This document shows positions 8,165 through 16,537 of a stretch of DNA of 64,000 nucleotides, piece after piece. Both the position numbers and the translations under genes were made by a program. The stretch is from NCBI GenBank assembly GCA_910577355.1, contig CAJTMY010000005.1, positions 1 to 64,000 of the forward strand, in the 5' to 3' direction. This stretch comes from an uncultured Muribaculaceae bacterium (GTDB lineage Bacteria; Bacteroidota; Bacteroidia; Bacteroidales; Muribaculaceae). Within the stretch, counting starts at the first letter, position 1. Each line of letters opens with the position of its first letter. The notes under the pieces were generated by a model. The model was not told where the DNA came from and did not search any database. It was given only the letters and a program-made list of their open reading frames with translations.

Positions 8165-10288
8165 ATGATAGCAGCCGCGCTTGTCACTCAGCCCGTACCG
8201 ATATTCTTTATCGTGCTGGTGATAATTCTGCTTGCGCCGCTGCTCCTCAACCGCCTCAAGATCCCACACATCATAGGCATGATCGTGGCCGGCGTGGCGG
8301 TGGGGCCATATGGTTTCGATATCCTGAGCAACGACTCGAGTTTCGCCATATTCGGCCAGGTGGGGTTGCTCTACCTGATGTTTCTCGCCGGCCTTGAGAT
8401 CGACATGTTCCACCTGCGGCTCAATCTGCGTCGAGGACTGCTCTTCGGTCTGCTCACGCTGCTCGTGCCTCTGGGGCTTGGAGTGGCGTTCAGTATGCTC
8501 GTTATGCGCCTCGGCCTCGTCACATCGCTGATGCTCGGCGCCATGTATGCCGCCCACACCCTCATATCCTATCCGGTGGCCGCGCGCTTCGGCATCACCA
8601 AGGCGCCCGCCGTGCTCATCGCCATCGTCGGCACCATAATGGCCGTGGCCGGCTCCCTGCTCGTCATCGCCACAGCCGTGAGCATCCACACCGAGGGCAG
8701 CTTCAACGCCATGGCTATCGTCTGGCTCATAATCAGGATGGGACTGTGGACCGCCGCCGTGGTATTCCTGTATCCCCGCGTCACCCGTATGTTCTTCAAG
8801 ACATACAGCGACCGCGTCACCCAGTATGTCTTTGTCCTCGCCATGGTGTTCCTCGCCGCGTGGACTGCGCAGCTCATCGGCGTGGAGGCCGTGCTCGGCG
8901 CTTTCCTCGCCGGCCTGGTGCTCAACCGCTACGTGCCCCACGGCTCACCCCTGATGACCTCGATTGAGTTTGTGGGCAACGCCCTTTTCATACCGTACTT
9001 CCTTATCGGCGTGGGCATGATGATCAACCTGCGTGTGGTGCTCGACCCCGATACCCTCGCCGCCGCCGGCATGATGCTCGCAGTGGCTCTCGCGAGCAAA
9101 TGGATACCGGCATTCGTGGTGCAGAAGGCCAACGGTCTGGGTTCCTGCTCGCGCAATGTGATGTTCGGCCTCACCGCCGCACATACCGCCGTGGCTCTTG
9201 CCGTGGTGTCGCTCGGCTACCGCATGGGCATCCTCTCGGAGGTGATGCTCAACGCCACCATCGTGGTGATACTCGTCACCTGTGCCGCCGCGCCCATCAT
9301 CACCGCCGCCGGTGCCGCCAGGCTCAAGATAAGCATGCTCGACAAGGACGACATGATACGCCACACGCGCACCAACAACTCGCTCATCGCCGTCGACAAT
9401 CCGCTCACTGCCGCTTCGCTCGTCGATCTCGGCCTGCTCATGCGCAACGACCGTGGACGCCACAGCTTCTACGCGATACACGTACGCAACGAGAACTCCA
9501 CCCGGGCCAAGGCCGTGTCGGCAGCCGCCCTCGACGCCGCCCTCACGACCGCCGCAGCCGCCAACGTGAGCATGGAGCAGGTAGAGAGATACGACCTCAA
9601 CACCGTCACCGGCATCCTCAACGCCATATCCGAGCGCGACATCACCGAGGTGATCCTCGGCATGCACCGCCGCACCACTGTCATCGACACATTCTTCGGC
9701 TCGAAAGTAGAGCAGCTGCTGCGATCCACCAACCGCATGCTCATCATATCGCGCTGCTATATTCCGCTCAACACCGTCACACGCATCATAGTGGCCGTGC
9801 CGCGCGACGCCCAGTACGAGACCGGCTTCAGCCGGTGGGTGCGTGCCGTGGCGCGCCTCACACGCCAGATAGGCTGCCGTGTGATTTTCTGCTGCCACAG
9901 CGACGTGCAGCCCCTGATACAAGGCGTGCTGTACCAGGAGAACTATGGGATACGCTGCGAGTTCCGCACCATCGACTCGCTCGATTCCATGATACTGCTT
10001 GCGGGCCGTATCCTCGACGATGACCTGTTTGTGGTGATAAGCGCCCGGCCGCATTCGGTGTCGCACACCGACGAGGTCACAGAGATGCCCTCGTTGCTGC
10101 AACGCAACTTCAGCCGCAACAATATCCTCGTCATATTCCCCGAGCAGTTCGGCGAGGAGCAGCCGCTCACAAGTTTCTCCGACCCCATGGCCAGCGACCT
10201 CAGTACCTCGCCATCGCCGCTGCCCAAGCACGCCCGCGCCTTCATGCGTGCTTTTGTACGCCGTCTCAATGGCATATTCCGCCGATAA
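8165..10288 (+). CDS. Cation:proton antiporter (CPA2/Kef-like) with C-terminal USP-like region
   Basis: This inner-membrane exchanger couples proton movement to Na+ or K+ flux. The chosen ATG at 8165 begins directly before the first membrane segment. The longer frame from 8099 would overlap asd and add an unlikely leader. The 707-residue product has about twelve hydrophobic segments (residues 10-400) with family motifs LYLMFLAGLEIDM and GAFLAGLVLNR. The hydrophilic part (about 410-690) contains two stretches resembling universal-stress-protein folds (SLIAVDNPLTAASLVDLGLL and NTVTRIIVAVPRDAQ). Substrate ion and regulation cannot be read from the sequence. Confidence 0.85.
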   Translation: MIAAALVTQPVPIFFIVLVIILLAPLLLNRLKIPHIIGMIVAGVAVGPYGFDILSNDSSFAIFGQVGLLYLMFLAGLEIDMFHLRLNLRRGLLFGLLTLLVPLGLGVAFSMLVMRLGLVTSLMLGAMYAAHTLISYPVAARFGITKAPAVLIAIVGTIMAVAGSLLVIATAVSIHTEGSFNAMAIVWLIIRMGLWTAAVVFLYPRVTRMFFKTYSDRVTQYVFVLAMVFLAAWTAQLIGVEAVLGAFLAGLVLNRYVPHGSPLMTSIEFVGNALFIPYFLIGVGMMINLRVVLDPDTLAAAGMMLAVALASKWIPAFVVQKANGLGSCSRNVMFGLTAAHTAVALAVVSLGYRMGILSEVMLNATIVVILVTCAAAPIITAAGAARLKISMLDKDDMIRHTRTNNSLIAVDNPLTAASLVDLGLLMRNDRGRHSFYAIHVRNENSTRAKAVSAAALDAALTTAAAANVSMEQVERYDLNTVTGILNAISERDITEVILGMHRRTTVIDTFFGSKVEQLLRSTNRMLIISRCYIPLNTVTRIIVAVPRDAQYETGFSRWVRAVARLTRQIGCRVIFCCHSDVQPLIQGVLYQENYGIRCEFRTIDSLDSMILLAGRILDDDLFVVISARPHSVSHTDEVTEMPSLLQRNFSRNNILVIFPEQFGEEQPLTSFSDPMASDLSTSPSPLPKHARAFMRAFVRRLNGIFRR

Positions 10289-10314
10289 AATCGCATATCT
10301 TCAAAAAAATTAGC

Positions 10315-10322
10315 TACCTTTG
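10315..10322 (+). promoter_or_regulatory. Promoter -7 box for the PASTA-rluD pair
   Basis: TACCTTTG is an exact TAnnTTTG match 17 bases before the ATG at 10340, so the leader would be only about ten bases. Confidence 0.55.
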
Positions 10323-10339
10323 CCTATTATTTCAAGACA

Positions 10340-10996
10340 ATGAGTACACCCGTAATACAGAAGATACAGGCTTTCCGGCGCAATCATCCGCTGTGGACAG
10401 CTCTGATAGCCATGGCTGTCACCGCACTGCTCCTGGTATGGCTGCTGCTGCTTTTCCTGAAAATATGGACGCATCACGGCGACGACGCCACCGTGCCCGA
10501 GATAAAAGATATGACATATGCACGTGCGAGCGCCACGCTCGACGCCGCCGGCCTCGGCATCGAGATATCCGATTCGATATATGATACGACAATCCCTGCC
10601 GGCACGGTGGTGGAATCGTGGCCCAAGGCCGGCTCGCAGGTGAAGCGCGGCCGCAGTGTATACGTCACCGTCACCGCATTCTCTCCCAAGCACGTCACAC
10701 TGTCGATGCCTGTCACCGGTGTGTCGGTGCGCCAGGCGGTTTCATATCTGAATGCCCTCGGCATTACCGGCATCCGCTTTGTCAACGTGCCGTCGCAGTA
10801 TCCCGACCTTGTGGAGAGCGCGCACGCCGACGGTCGCCCGCTCGGAGTGGGGTCGATGATACCCGTCAATGCCTCGGTGGTGCTCGAAGTCGGCACTTAT
10901 GTGGCGCCCGCCGAGGAGGACTCCGATTCTGTATCGGCAGAGGAAGCTGTCTACGACGACCTCGCCGGTGAGTCGTCATACGAGATTGATGAGTGA
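10340..10996 (+). CDS. Membrane-anchored PASTA-domain protein
   Basis: The 218-residue product has one N-terminal membrane segment (about 18-48) and then at least two PASTA-type repeats outside the cytoplasm: about 55-117 (ATVPEIKDMTYARASATL, GTVVESWPKAGSQVKRG) and 118-192. PASTA domains bind uncrosslinked peptidoglycan or beta-lactam-like ligands in penicillin-binding proteins and Ser/Thr kinases, but no kinase or transpeptidase domain is attached here. The acidic tail (EEDSDSVSAEEAVYDD) is unusual. The stop overlaps the rluD start (TGATG), so the two are translationally coupled. Its role is unknown; a cell-wall sensor or scaffold is possible. Confidence 0.8.
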   Translation: MSTPVIQKIQAFRRNHPLWTALIAMAVTALLLVWLLLLFLKIWTHHGDDATVPEIKDMTYARASATLDAAGLGIEISDSIYDTTIPAGTVVESWPKAGSQVKRGRSVYVTVTAFSPKHVTLSMPVTGVSVRQAVSYLNALGITGIRFVNVPSQYPDLVESAHADGRPLGVGSMIPVNASVVLEVGTYVAPAEEDSDSVSAEEAVYDDLAGESSYEIDE

Positions 10997-12090
10997 TGAC
11001 CGAAGATAATGATGACTTTCCTGAACTCGACGATGCCGAAGGCGGCGACGTCTCCGACGAGTCTTCCGTAGTAATTATCGACGGCGACGACGAGCGTCGT
11101 CTCTACGAGCACTTCCGTTTTGTGGCCGACAAAGGGCAGGCGCTGCTGCGTGTCGACAAATTCCTTGTAGAGCGGCTGCAGAAGTCGTCGCGCAACCGTG
11201 TGCAGCAGGCTGCCGAGGCAGGCTGCATCATCGTCAACGGCAAGCCCGTAAAGAGCAACTATCGCGTGAAGCCACTCGATGTGGTGCAGGTGGTGATGGA
11301 TCGCCCGCGCTACGATTTCGAGGTGATAGCCGAGAATATTCCCCTCGACATAGTGTATGAGGACGATCATGTGCTTGTGGTGGACAAGCCGGCCGGCCTG
11401 GTGGTGCACCCCGGCCACGGCAATTACTCCGGCACGCTCGTCAATGCGCTGGCATGGCACTTCAAAGACGATCCCGACTATGATGTGAAAGATCCGCGCA
11501 TGGGTCTGGTGCACCGTATCGACAAGGATACGTCGGGGCTGCTCGTTGTGGCCAAGACTCCCGATGCCAAGACCGATCTCGGCCGCCAGTTCTTCAACAA
11601 GACGACGCGCCGCGAATATGTGGCCGTGGTGTGGGGACGTCCCGATCCGCAGGCAGGCCGTATCGAAGGCAACATAGGCCGTTCGCCGCGCGACCGCCTT
11701 CAGATGGCCGTATTCCCCGACGGCAGCCAGGGCAAGCATGCCGTGACTCATTACACCGTGATAGAACCGCTCGGGCATGTGAGCGTGGTGAAATGTGTGC
11801 TCGAGACCGGGCGCACCCACCAGATACGTGTGCATATGAAGCATATAGGGCATCCGCTGTTCAACGACGCCCGCTACGGGGGCGATCAAGTGCTGCGCGG
11901 CGTGCCCTCGTCGACCTACAAGGCTTTTGTGAGCAAGTGTATGGAAATATGCCCGCGACAGGCGCTGCATGCCCGCACGCTGGGGTTCCGCCATCCGCAC
12001 ACCGGCGAGGAGATGGACTTCTCAGCCCCCCTCCCCGCCGACATGACGGCTCTTATCGAGCGTTGGCGCAAGTTGAATCAGGAGAAATAG
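10996..12090 (+). CDS. rluD: RluD-type 23S rRNA pseudouridine synthase
   Basis: Converts specific uridines of 23S rRNA to pseudouridine. The product of about 364 residues has an N-terminal S4 RNA-binding domain (about 50-110, LLRVDKFLVERLQKSSRN) and the catalytic domain with HRIDKDTSGLLVVAK, whose aspartate is the nucleophile, plus ETGRTHQIRVHMKHIGHP. ATG at 10996 overlaps the PASTA stop as TGATG; a GTG at 10993 in the same frame is the alternative. The acidic N-terminal 35 residues are longer than in E. coli RluD. The 3' end overlaps the convergent VWA gene by 13 bases. Confidence 0.92.
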   Translation: MTEDNDDFPELDDAEGGDVSDESSVVIIDGDDERRLYEHFRFVADKGQALLRVDKFLVERLQKSSRNRVQQAAEAGCIIVNGKPVKSNYRVKPLDVVQVVMDRPRYDFEVIAENIPLDIVYEDDHVLVVDKPAGLVVHPGHGNYSGTLVNALAWHFKDDPDYDVKDPRMGLVHRIDKDTSGLLVVAKTPDAKTDLGRQFFNKTTRREYVAVVWGRPDPQAGRIEGNIGRSPRDRLQMAVFPDGSQGKHAVTHYTVIEPLGHVSVVKCVLETGRTHQIRVHMKHIGHPLFNDARYGGDQVLRGVPSSTYKAFVSKCMEICPRQALHARTLGFRHPHTGEEMDFSAPLPADMTALIERWRKLNQEK

Positions 12091-12713
12091 TCCTCGTTCA
12101 TCTCGCAGGGACTCGCGCAATCGGGTGCCGATGCCACGCGCTCGCTCCAACGCATGCGCGATGCGCGCTCTTTCTCGAACATCCGCCGTGTGCCTTCCTC
12201 GTCGGCGCTGAACGCCATCGCATTGTCGATAGCCATCTGCTCGCTCACCTTGGCCACGTCGATATTGGCGCCTATGAATGCAAACAGCCATCCTTCGGCC
12301 TTGAGACTTTCGATGAGCGACTTTATGGAGTTGTATGTCCATTCCTTTGACGCATTCTCGTAGCCGTCGGTAATTATGGTCACGGATACTGCGATGTCCT
12401 TGGTGTCGCCGATATGTGTCTTGAGGCGGGTGCAGCCCTTGCCGATGGCGTCGAGCAGCGGGGTGGAGCAGCAGGGGCGGTAGTTGTCGGCGGTGATGAC
12501 CGGGGCTTTGTCTACTTCGGCGTTCTCAAGCATATAATCTGTGGAGCAACCGCAGAATGGCAGGATGGAAACCTCCTGCGGGCAATCGGTTTCACGTTTG
12601 ATGCTTCGTATGGTGCCGATGGTCTCGTTCACGCCGGCGATGGCCGCGTCGCGGATACTCATCATCGAGCCGCTTTTGTCGAGGATGATAAGATTGAAAA
12701 ATTTCTTTGCCAT
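12078..12713 (-). CDS. VWA-domain protein (TerY-like)
   Basis: The 211-residue product is a single von Willebrand factor A domain with a full MIDAS metal site: DKSGS at residues 12-16 (LDKSGSMMSI), a threonine loop near CSTPLLDAIG, and IITDGYEN. TerY-type proteins of this size are linked to tellurite or stress gene sets, but no ter genes are present here. The start MAKKFFNLIILDKSG is the one that places the first beta strand at the N-terminus; the frame extends much further upstream but overlaps the divergent NlpC gene. No signal peptide, so cytosolic. Partner unknown. Confidence 0.8.
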   Translation of the reverse strand: MAKKFFNLIILDKSGSMMSIRDAAIAGVNETIGTIRSIKRETDCPQEVSILPFCGCSTDYMLENAEVDKAPVITADNYRPCCSTPLLDAIGKGCTRLKTHIGDTKDIAVSVTIITDGYENASKEWTYNSIKSLIESLKAEGWLFAFIGANIDVAKVSEQMAIDNAMAFSADEEGTRRMFEKERASRMRWSERVASAPDCASPCEMNEDYFS

Positions 12714-12774
12714 AATAAAAGAGTTTTTAGAGGTATGTATTCGTTTATTCCTGTGCAAATATCGTGCCAGAGAT

Positions 12775-12805
12775 TTTGAACGGAACGGATTATTGCGTAA
12801 ATTTG
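12775..12805 (+). promoter_or_regulatory. Promoter of the NlpC/P60 gene, full -33/-7 match
   Basis: TTTG (12775-12778), a 19-base spacer and TAAATTTG (12798-12805) form a textbook Bacteroidetes sigma-ABfr promoter. The predicted transcription start falls at or within a few bases of the GTG start codon at 12810, so the mRNA would be leaderless. Confidence 0.75.
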
Positions 12806-12809
12806 CTTT

Positions 12810-13367
12810 GTGAAATCCCGCGTATACATATTTTTGGTTGTTGCAGTGATGGCTTCGGCGCTTGCCGGCTGTCACAGCTCGCGCAATGCCGTCGAGTACG
12901 ACTCGATATATGCCGAGCGTGGCGGCAACCGACAGAAACCGGATAAGCCCGCGCGGCCACGTCCCGGAACCGACCGTCCGCAAAATGTTTCTGGCACTGC
13001 TGCCGGAGTGATAGATGCGGCTCGCGATTGGCTTGGCGCACCTTATGTATACGGGGGCAACAGCCGCCGTGGCACCGACTGCTCGGGCCTTACCTGTATG
13101 GCTTATGAGAAAGGTGCCGGTATAAAATTGCCGCGGTCGAGCCGCGAGCAGGCCGAATATGGCAGTCGCATAAGCCGCGATGAACTGCGTCCCGGCGATC
13201 TTGTGTTCTTTACCAACAAGCGTGGTGGCGGCCGCATCAACCACGTGGCCATATATATAGGCGACAACAAAATAATACACGCCACTACATCACAAGGTGT
13301 TGTTGTGACGGATCTTGACGATTATTATTGGCGCAGTCATTATTTTTGCAGTGGCCGGGTGCTGTGA
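12810..13367 (+). CDS. NlpC/P60 cell-wall endopeptidase lipoprotein
   Basis: Predicted to cut peptidoglycan stem peptides (gamma-D-Glu-DAP bonds) in the periplasm or at the cell surface. The 185-residue product begins with a lipoprotein signal (MKSRVYIFLVVAVMASALAGC). A low-complexity linker follows, and then the NlpC/P60 domain (about 68-185) with the catalytic cysteine in GTDCSGLTC, the histidine in INHVAIYIG and a third polar residue near IIHATTSQG. The GTG start is chosen because it supplies the basic n-region of the signal; the next ATG would cut the signal in half. Confidence 0.9.
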   Translation: MKSRVYIFLVVAVMASALAGCHSSRNAVEYDSIYAERGGNRQKPDKPARPRPGTDRPQNVSGTAAGVIDAARDWLGAPYVYGGNSRRGTDCSGLTCMAYEKGAGIKLPRSSREQAEYGSRISRDELRPGDLVFFTNKRGGGRINHVAIYIGDNKIIHATTSQGVVVTDLDDYYWRSHYFCSGRVL

Positions 13368-13455
13368 GGTACGCGAGCCAATGCAGGCGCCTGTACGTAA
13401 AATCGGTGAAGCAAGCTGAAATATTGTATATGTGTATTAATGAATGTTAATCGGT

Positions 13456-13486
13456 TTTGATATATGTAAATTTGTGTCTATCTTTG
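13456..13486 (+). promoter_or_regulatory. Promoter of the muropeptide salvage cluster
   Basis: TTTG (13456-13459), a 19-base spacer and TATCTTTG (13479-13486) match the Bacteroidetes consensus exactly. The predicted leader (about 13493-13530) contains a small AGGAG/CTCCT hairpin. This is the only strong promoter seen before the eleven-gene run that ends at 29398. Confidence 0.75.
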
Positions 13487-13530
13487 CAGTGTACAGGAGA
13501 GTAAGGCTCCTCTTTGAATCTAAAACCGAA

Positions 13531-16503
13531 ATGAAAATCAGCCTATTAGCAACTGCCACACTTCTTGTAGGGGCTACCCTTGTGCCGGCCGCGGCATATG
13601 CCGGCGAGCAAGAGGATAATGTGGCGAAAGTAATCAGCGCCTATCGTCCGGGATCGACCGGATTCGGCGCAGTGAAAGTGGAGAAAATCAATGTAGACAG
13701 TAAAAAACGTATTGTTACGGTTGATTGCAACGAGAACACATCCTACATTCCTCTTACAGCCGAGAATCTGAAGAAACTCAAGGCTGAGATTATTGCCGTA
13801 ATGGGGCCTGAATATGCTAAATACAAGGTGCGTATACTTGCCGGCGGAAAGAATCTGGACGACCTTGCATTGTTCGCTCCCAAAAAGAACCGCAGACCCA
13901 ACGAGAAACTTCCCTTTGTGGTGGATCTTGAAGCTGAGAAGGCTCCCCTCGGGCTCGACGGCGCCAATATCGCAATGTGGCAGAGCCACGGGTGGTATTT
14001 CGAGCCGAAACTCAACCGTTGGGAGTGGCAGCGAGCCCGTATTTTCCAGACGGTCGAGGATCTATACACACAGAGCTATGTGATGCCGTTCCTGATGCCT
14101 ATGCTCGAGAATGCCGGCGCTTACGTGATGAGTCCGCGCGAGCGTGACATACAGCTCACCGAGATAATAGTCGACGGCGACAATGCCGCCACTCCCGGAT
14201 ATGCCGAGACATCGGGAGCCGAAGAATGGACGACATCAACGACTCCCGGCTTTGCATGGGACGGCAAGATGCTTGTCAACGGCAGCCGGCCGTTTGCCGA
14301 GGGGCATGCCCGACTCACCAAGGCCATAAGTAAAAAATCACGAACAGAACCTTCCACTGCGAAGTGGAACGCCGATATACCGGCCGACGGCAACTATGCA
14401 GTATATGTAAGCTATATCACAACACCCAACAGCACACCTGACGCCCAATACACAATCAAAACAGCCAACGGCCCGCGCAACTTCACCGTCAACCAGAAAA
14501 TGGGAGGCGGCACCTGGATCTACCTCGGACACTTCCCCTTCAAGGCCGGTAAAAATCAAAACATTGTATCACTGAGCAACTACAGCTCAAAGCCCGGCAC
14601 CACAGTGTCGGCAGATGCCGTCAAGATCGGCGGCGGCAAGGGTGTTGTAGCACGAAAGGTGAAAGAACCGAAAGATTCTATCGACTACAAATATGTGTCG
14701 AGCGGCTATCCGAAGTTCACCGAGGCCGCTCGCTACTTCCTGCAGTGGGCCGGCGCACCCGACAGTGTGTTCACTCCGTCGGATTATGTGAACGATTACA
14801 CCGACGACTATAAGTCGCGCGGTCTGTGGGTCAACTGGCTCGCCGGCGGTTCGTCGCAGCTGCCCGATGAGGAAGGCCTCGGCATCCCCGTAGATCTCAG
14901 TTTTGCATTCCATACCGATGCCGGTACATTCAAGACCGACTCTATCGTTGGAACACTCGGTATCTATTCCACAGCCGGCGACAACTTCGGCAACGGCAAC
15001 TCCCGCACTGCCTCGCGCGATCTCACGGATCTGATAATGACCAATATCGTGAACGATGTGCGTGAGCAGTTCGAGCCCAACTGGACACGCCGTGGCATGT
15101 GGGACAAATCATATTTCGAGGCTCGCTCGCCGCAGGTGCCCGCGATGCTGCTCGAATTCCTCAGCCATCAGAATTTCGCCGACATGAAATACGGCCTCGA
15201 CCCGGCATTCCGTTTCGCTGTGTCGCGCGCAATCTACAAGGGAATGCTTGAGTTTATCGCTCACCGCGATGGCCGCGAATATGTGGTGCAGCCGCTTCCA
15301 ATCAGGAATTTTGCAATCAATCCCGCAGGGGGACGCAGCTATCGTCTCAGCTGGGCCGAGACTGTCGACAGCCTCGAAGCCACCGCGCGTCCCACTTATT
15401 ATATTGTGGAGCAGCGTATAGGCGACGGAGTGGGATTCGCTCCGGTAGCCAAGGTGGAGTCTCCGGAATATACAGTGACACTTACGGATACCGACATACA
15501 TTCCTACCGCATCGTGGCAGGAAACGAGGGCGGTGTAAGCTTCCCGTCCGAGGTGCTTGCCGTATGCGATCTGCAGAACGGATCGGCTCCCGTGCAGATT
15601 GTGAACGGATTTACACGTGTGAGCGCTCCCGATTGGTTTGAGGCGTCGGAGGCCATCGCCGGATTCTACGACGTACGCGACCACGGCGTGCCATATGTGT
15701 ACGACATTTCGTTCATAGGCTCACAGTTTGAATACCGCCGCGATATCCCATGGATGGACGATGATGCGGCCGGTTTCGGAGCATCGCGCTCCAACTATGA
15801 GGACAAGGTCGTGGCCGGTAATACATTCGACTATGTATACACTCACGGCAAGGCTGTCGCCCGTGCCGGACACTCTTTCTACTCATCGTCGGTAGCCGCT
15901 TATCAAGCATCGCCCGTTGCGCCGGATGATGCGCGCATAGTCGATCTCATCCTCGGCAAACAGAAGGAGATAAAGCGCGGCCGCGGCATCTACGGCACTT
16001 ACTTCAAGACGTTCCCCTCGCAGTTGCAGGATAAGATCGCCGCTGCCGCCAAAGCCGGCACAAGTTTCTTTGTGAGCGGATCGTATGTCGCCACCGACTT
16101 GTGGGACAACCCCAATTCGAGCAAGGAAGTGGCCGAGGCCGATCAGAAATTTGCCACCGAGGTGCTCGGTTACCATTGGCGTGTCGGCCAGGCCAGCGTC
16201 ACCGGCGAGGCTTACGAAGTACAGAGCCGTTTCAAAGCTTTCACAGGCGGCCGATATGAATTCTCCAACGAGCTCAACGCCGACTGCTATGCGGTGGAGT
16301 CGCCCGATTCGTTCTATGCTCCCGATGCCGACACCGGCTGCACCATAATGCGCTACTCCGAGAATAATCTTGTGGCCGGTACCGCCAACCGCTTCGGCGA
16401 CTACAGCACGGTGGTGATCGGCTTCCCGTTCGAGACCATATCCGACGAAGGCTCGCGTGCCTCGCTGATGGCCCAGATACTCAACTTCTTCAACCGTCAA
16501 TAA
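13531..16503 (+). CDS. N-acetylmuramoyl-L-alanine amidase-like protein with golvesin-like insert and FN3 domain
   Basis: Start at 13531 (MKISLLATATLLVGATLVPAAAYA) gives a clean signal peptide; the in-frame ATG at 13444 lies upstream of the promoter. The 990-residue protein reads as an Amidase_3-like fold split by an insert: SHGWYFEP (about 150), a golvesin/xanthan-lyase-like beta domain (about 233-370, YAVYVSYITTPNS), then AFHTDAG (about 461) and PAMLLEFLSH (about 540), which match the zinc-ligand and catalytic-glutamate motifs of the family. An FN3-like domain (about 588-677) and a C-terminal alpha/beta domain (about 690-990) follow. Databases often label such proteins xanthan lyase; an amidase role fits the neighbours better. 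This is inference. Confidence 0.75.
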   Translation: MKISLLATATLLVGATLVPAAAYAGEQEDNVAKVISAYRPGSTGFGAVKVEKINVDSKKRIVTVDCNENTSYIPLTAENLKKLKAEIIAVMGPEYAKYKVRILAGGKNLDDLALFAPKKNRRPNEKLPFVVDLEAEKAPLGLDGANIAMWQSHGWYFEPKLNRWEWQRARIFQTVEDLYTQSYVMPFLMPMLENAGAYVMSPRERDIQLTEIIVDGDNAATPGYAETSGAEEWTTSTTPGFAWDGKMLVNGSRPFAEGHARLTKAISKKSRTEPSTAKWNADIPADGNYAVYVSYITTPNSTPDAQYTIKTANGPRNFTVNQKMGGGTWIYLGHFPFKAGKNQNIVSLSNYSSKPGTTVSADAVKIGGGKGVVARKVKEPKDSIDYKYVSSGYPKFTEAARYFLQWAGAPDSVFTPSDYVNDYTDDYKSRGLWVNWLAGGSSQLPDEEGLGIPVDLSFAFHTDAGTFKTDSIVGTLGIYSTAGDNFGNGNSRTASRDLTDLIMTNIVNDVREQFEPNWTRRGMWDKSYFEARSPQVPAMLLEFLSHQNFADMKYGLDPAFRFAVSRAIYKGMLEFIAHRDGREYVVQPLPIRNFAINPAGGRSYRLSWAETVDSLEATARPTYYIVEQRIGDGVGFAPVAKVESPEYTVTLTDTDIHSYRIVAGNEGGVSFPSEVLAVCDLQNGSAPVQIVNGFTRVSAPDWFEASEAIAGFYDVRDHGVPYVYDISFIGSQFEYRRDIPWMDDDAAGFGASRSNYEDKVVAGNTFDYVYTHGKAVARAGHSFYSSSVAAYQASPVAPDDARIVDLILGKQKEIKRGRGIYGTYFKTFPSQLQDKIAAAAKAGTSFFVSGSYVATDLWDNPNSSKEVAEADQKFATEVLGYHWRVGQASVTGEAYEVQSRFKAFTGGRYEFSNELNADCYAVESPDSFYAPDADTGCTIMRYSENNLVAGTANRFGDYSTVVIGFPFETISDEGSRASLMAQILNFFNRQ

Positions 16504-16537
16504 AGTAAATTAATAATCGATTATTACCCATAAAGAC

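Noticed and set aside
8945..10231. 428-codon open frame antisense to the antiporter gene
   Set aside because: Same cause. Histidine/valine/glycine-rich text without domains, opposite a well-supported gene.
13444..13530. Upstream start for the amidase-like protein
   Set aside because: That ATG lies upstream of the exact promoter box and would hide the signal peptide behind 29 unrelated residues.
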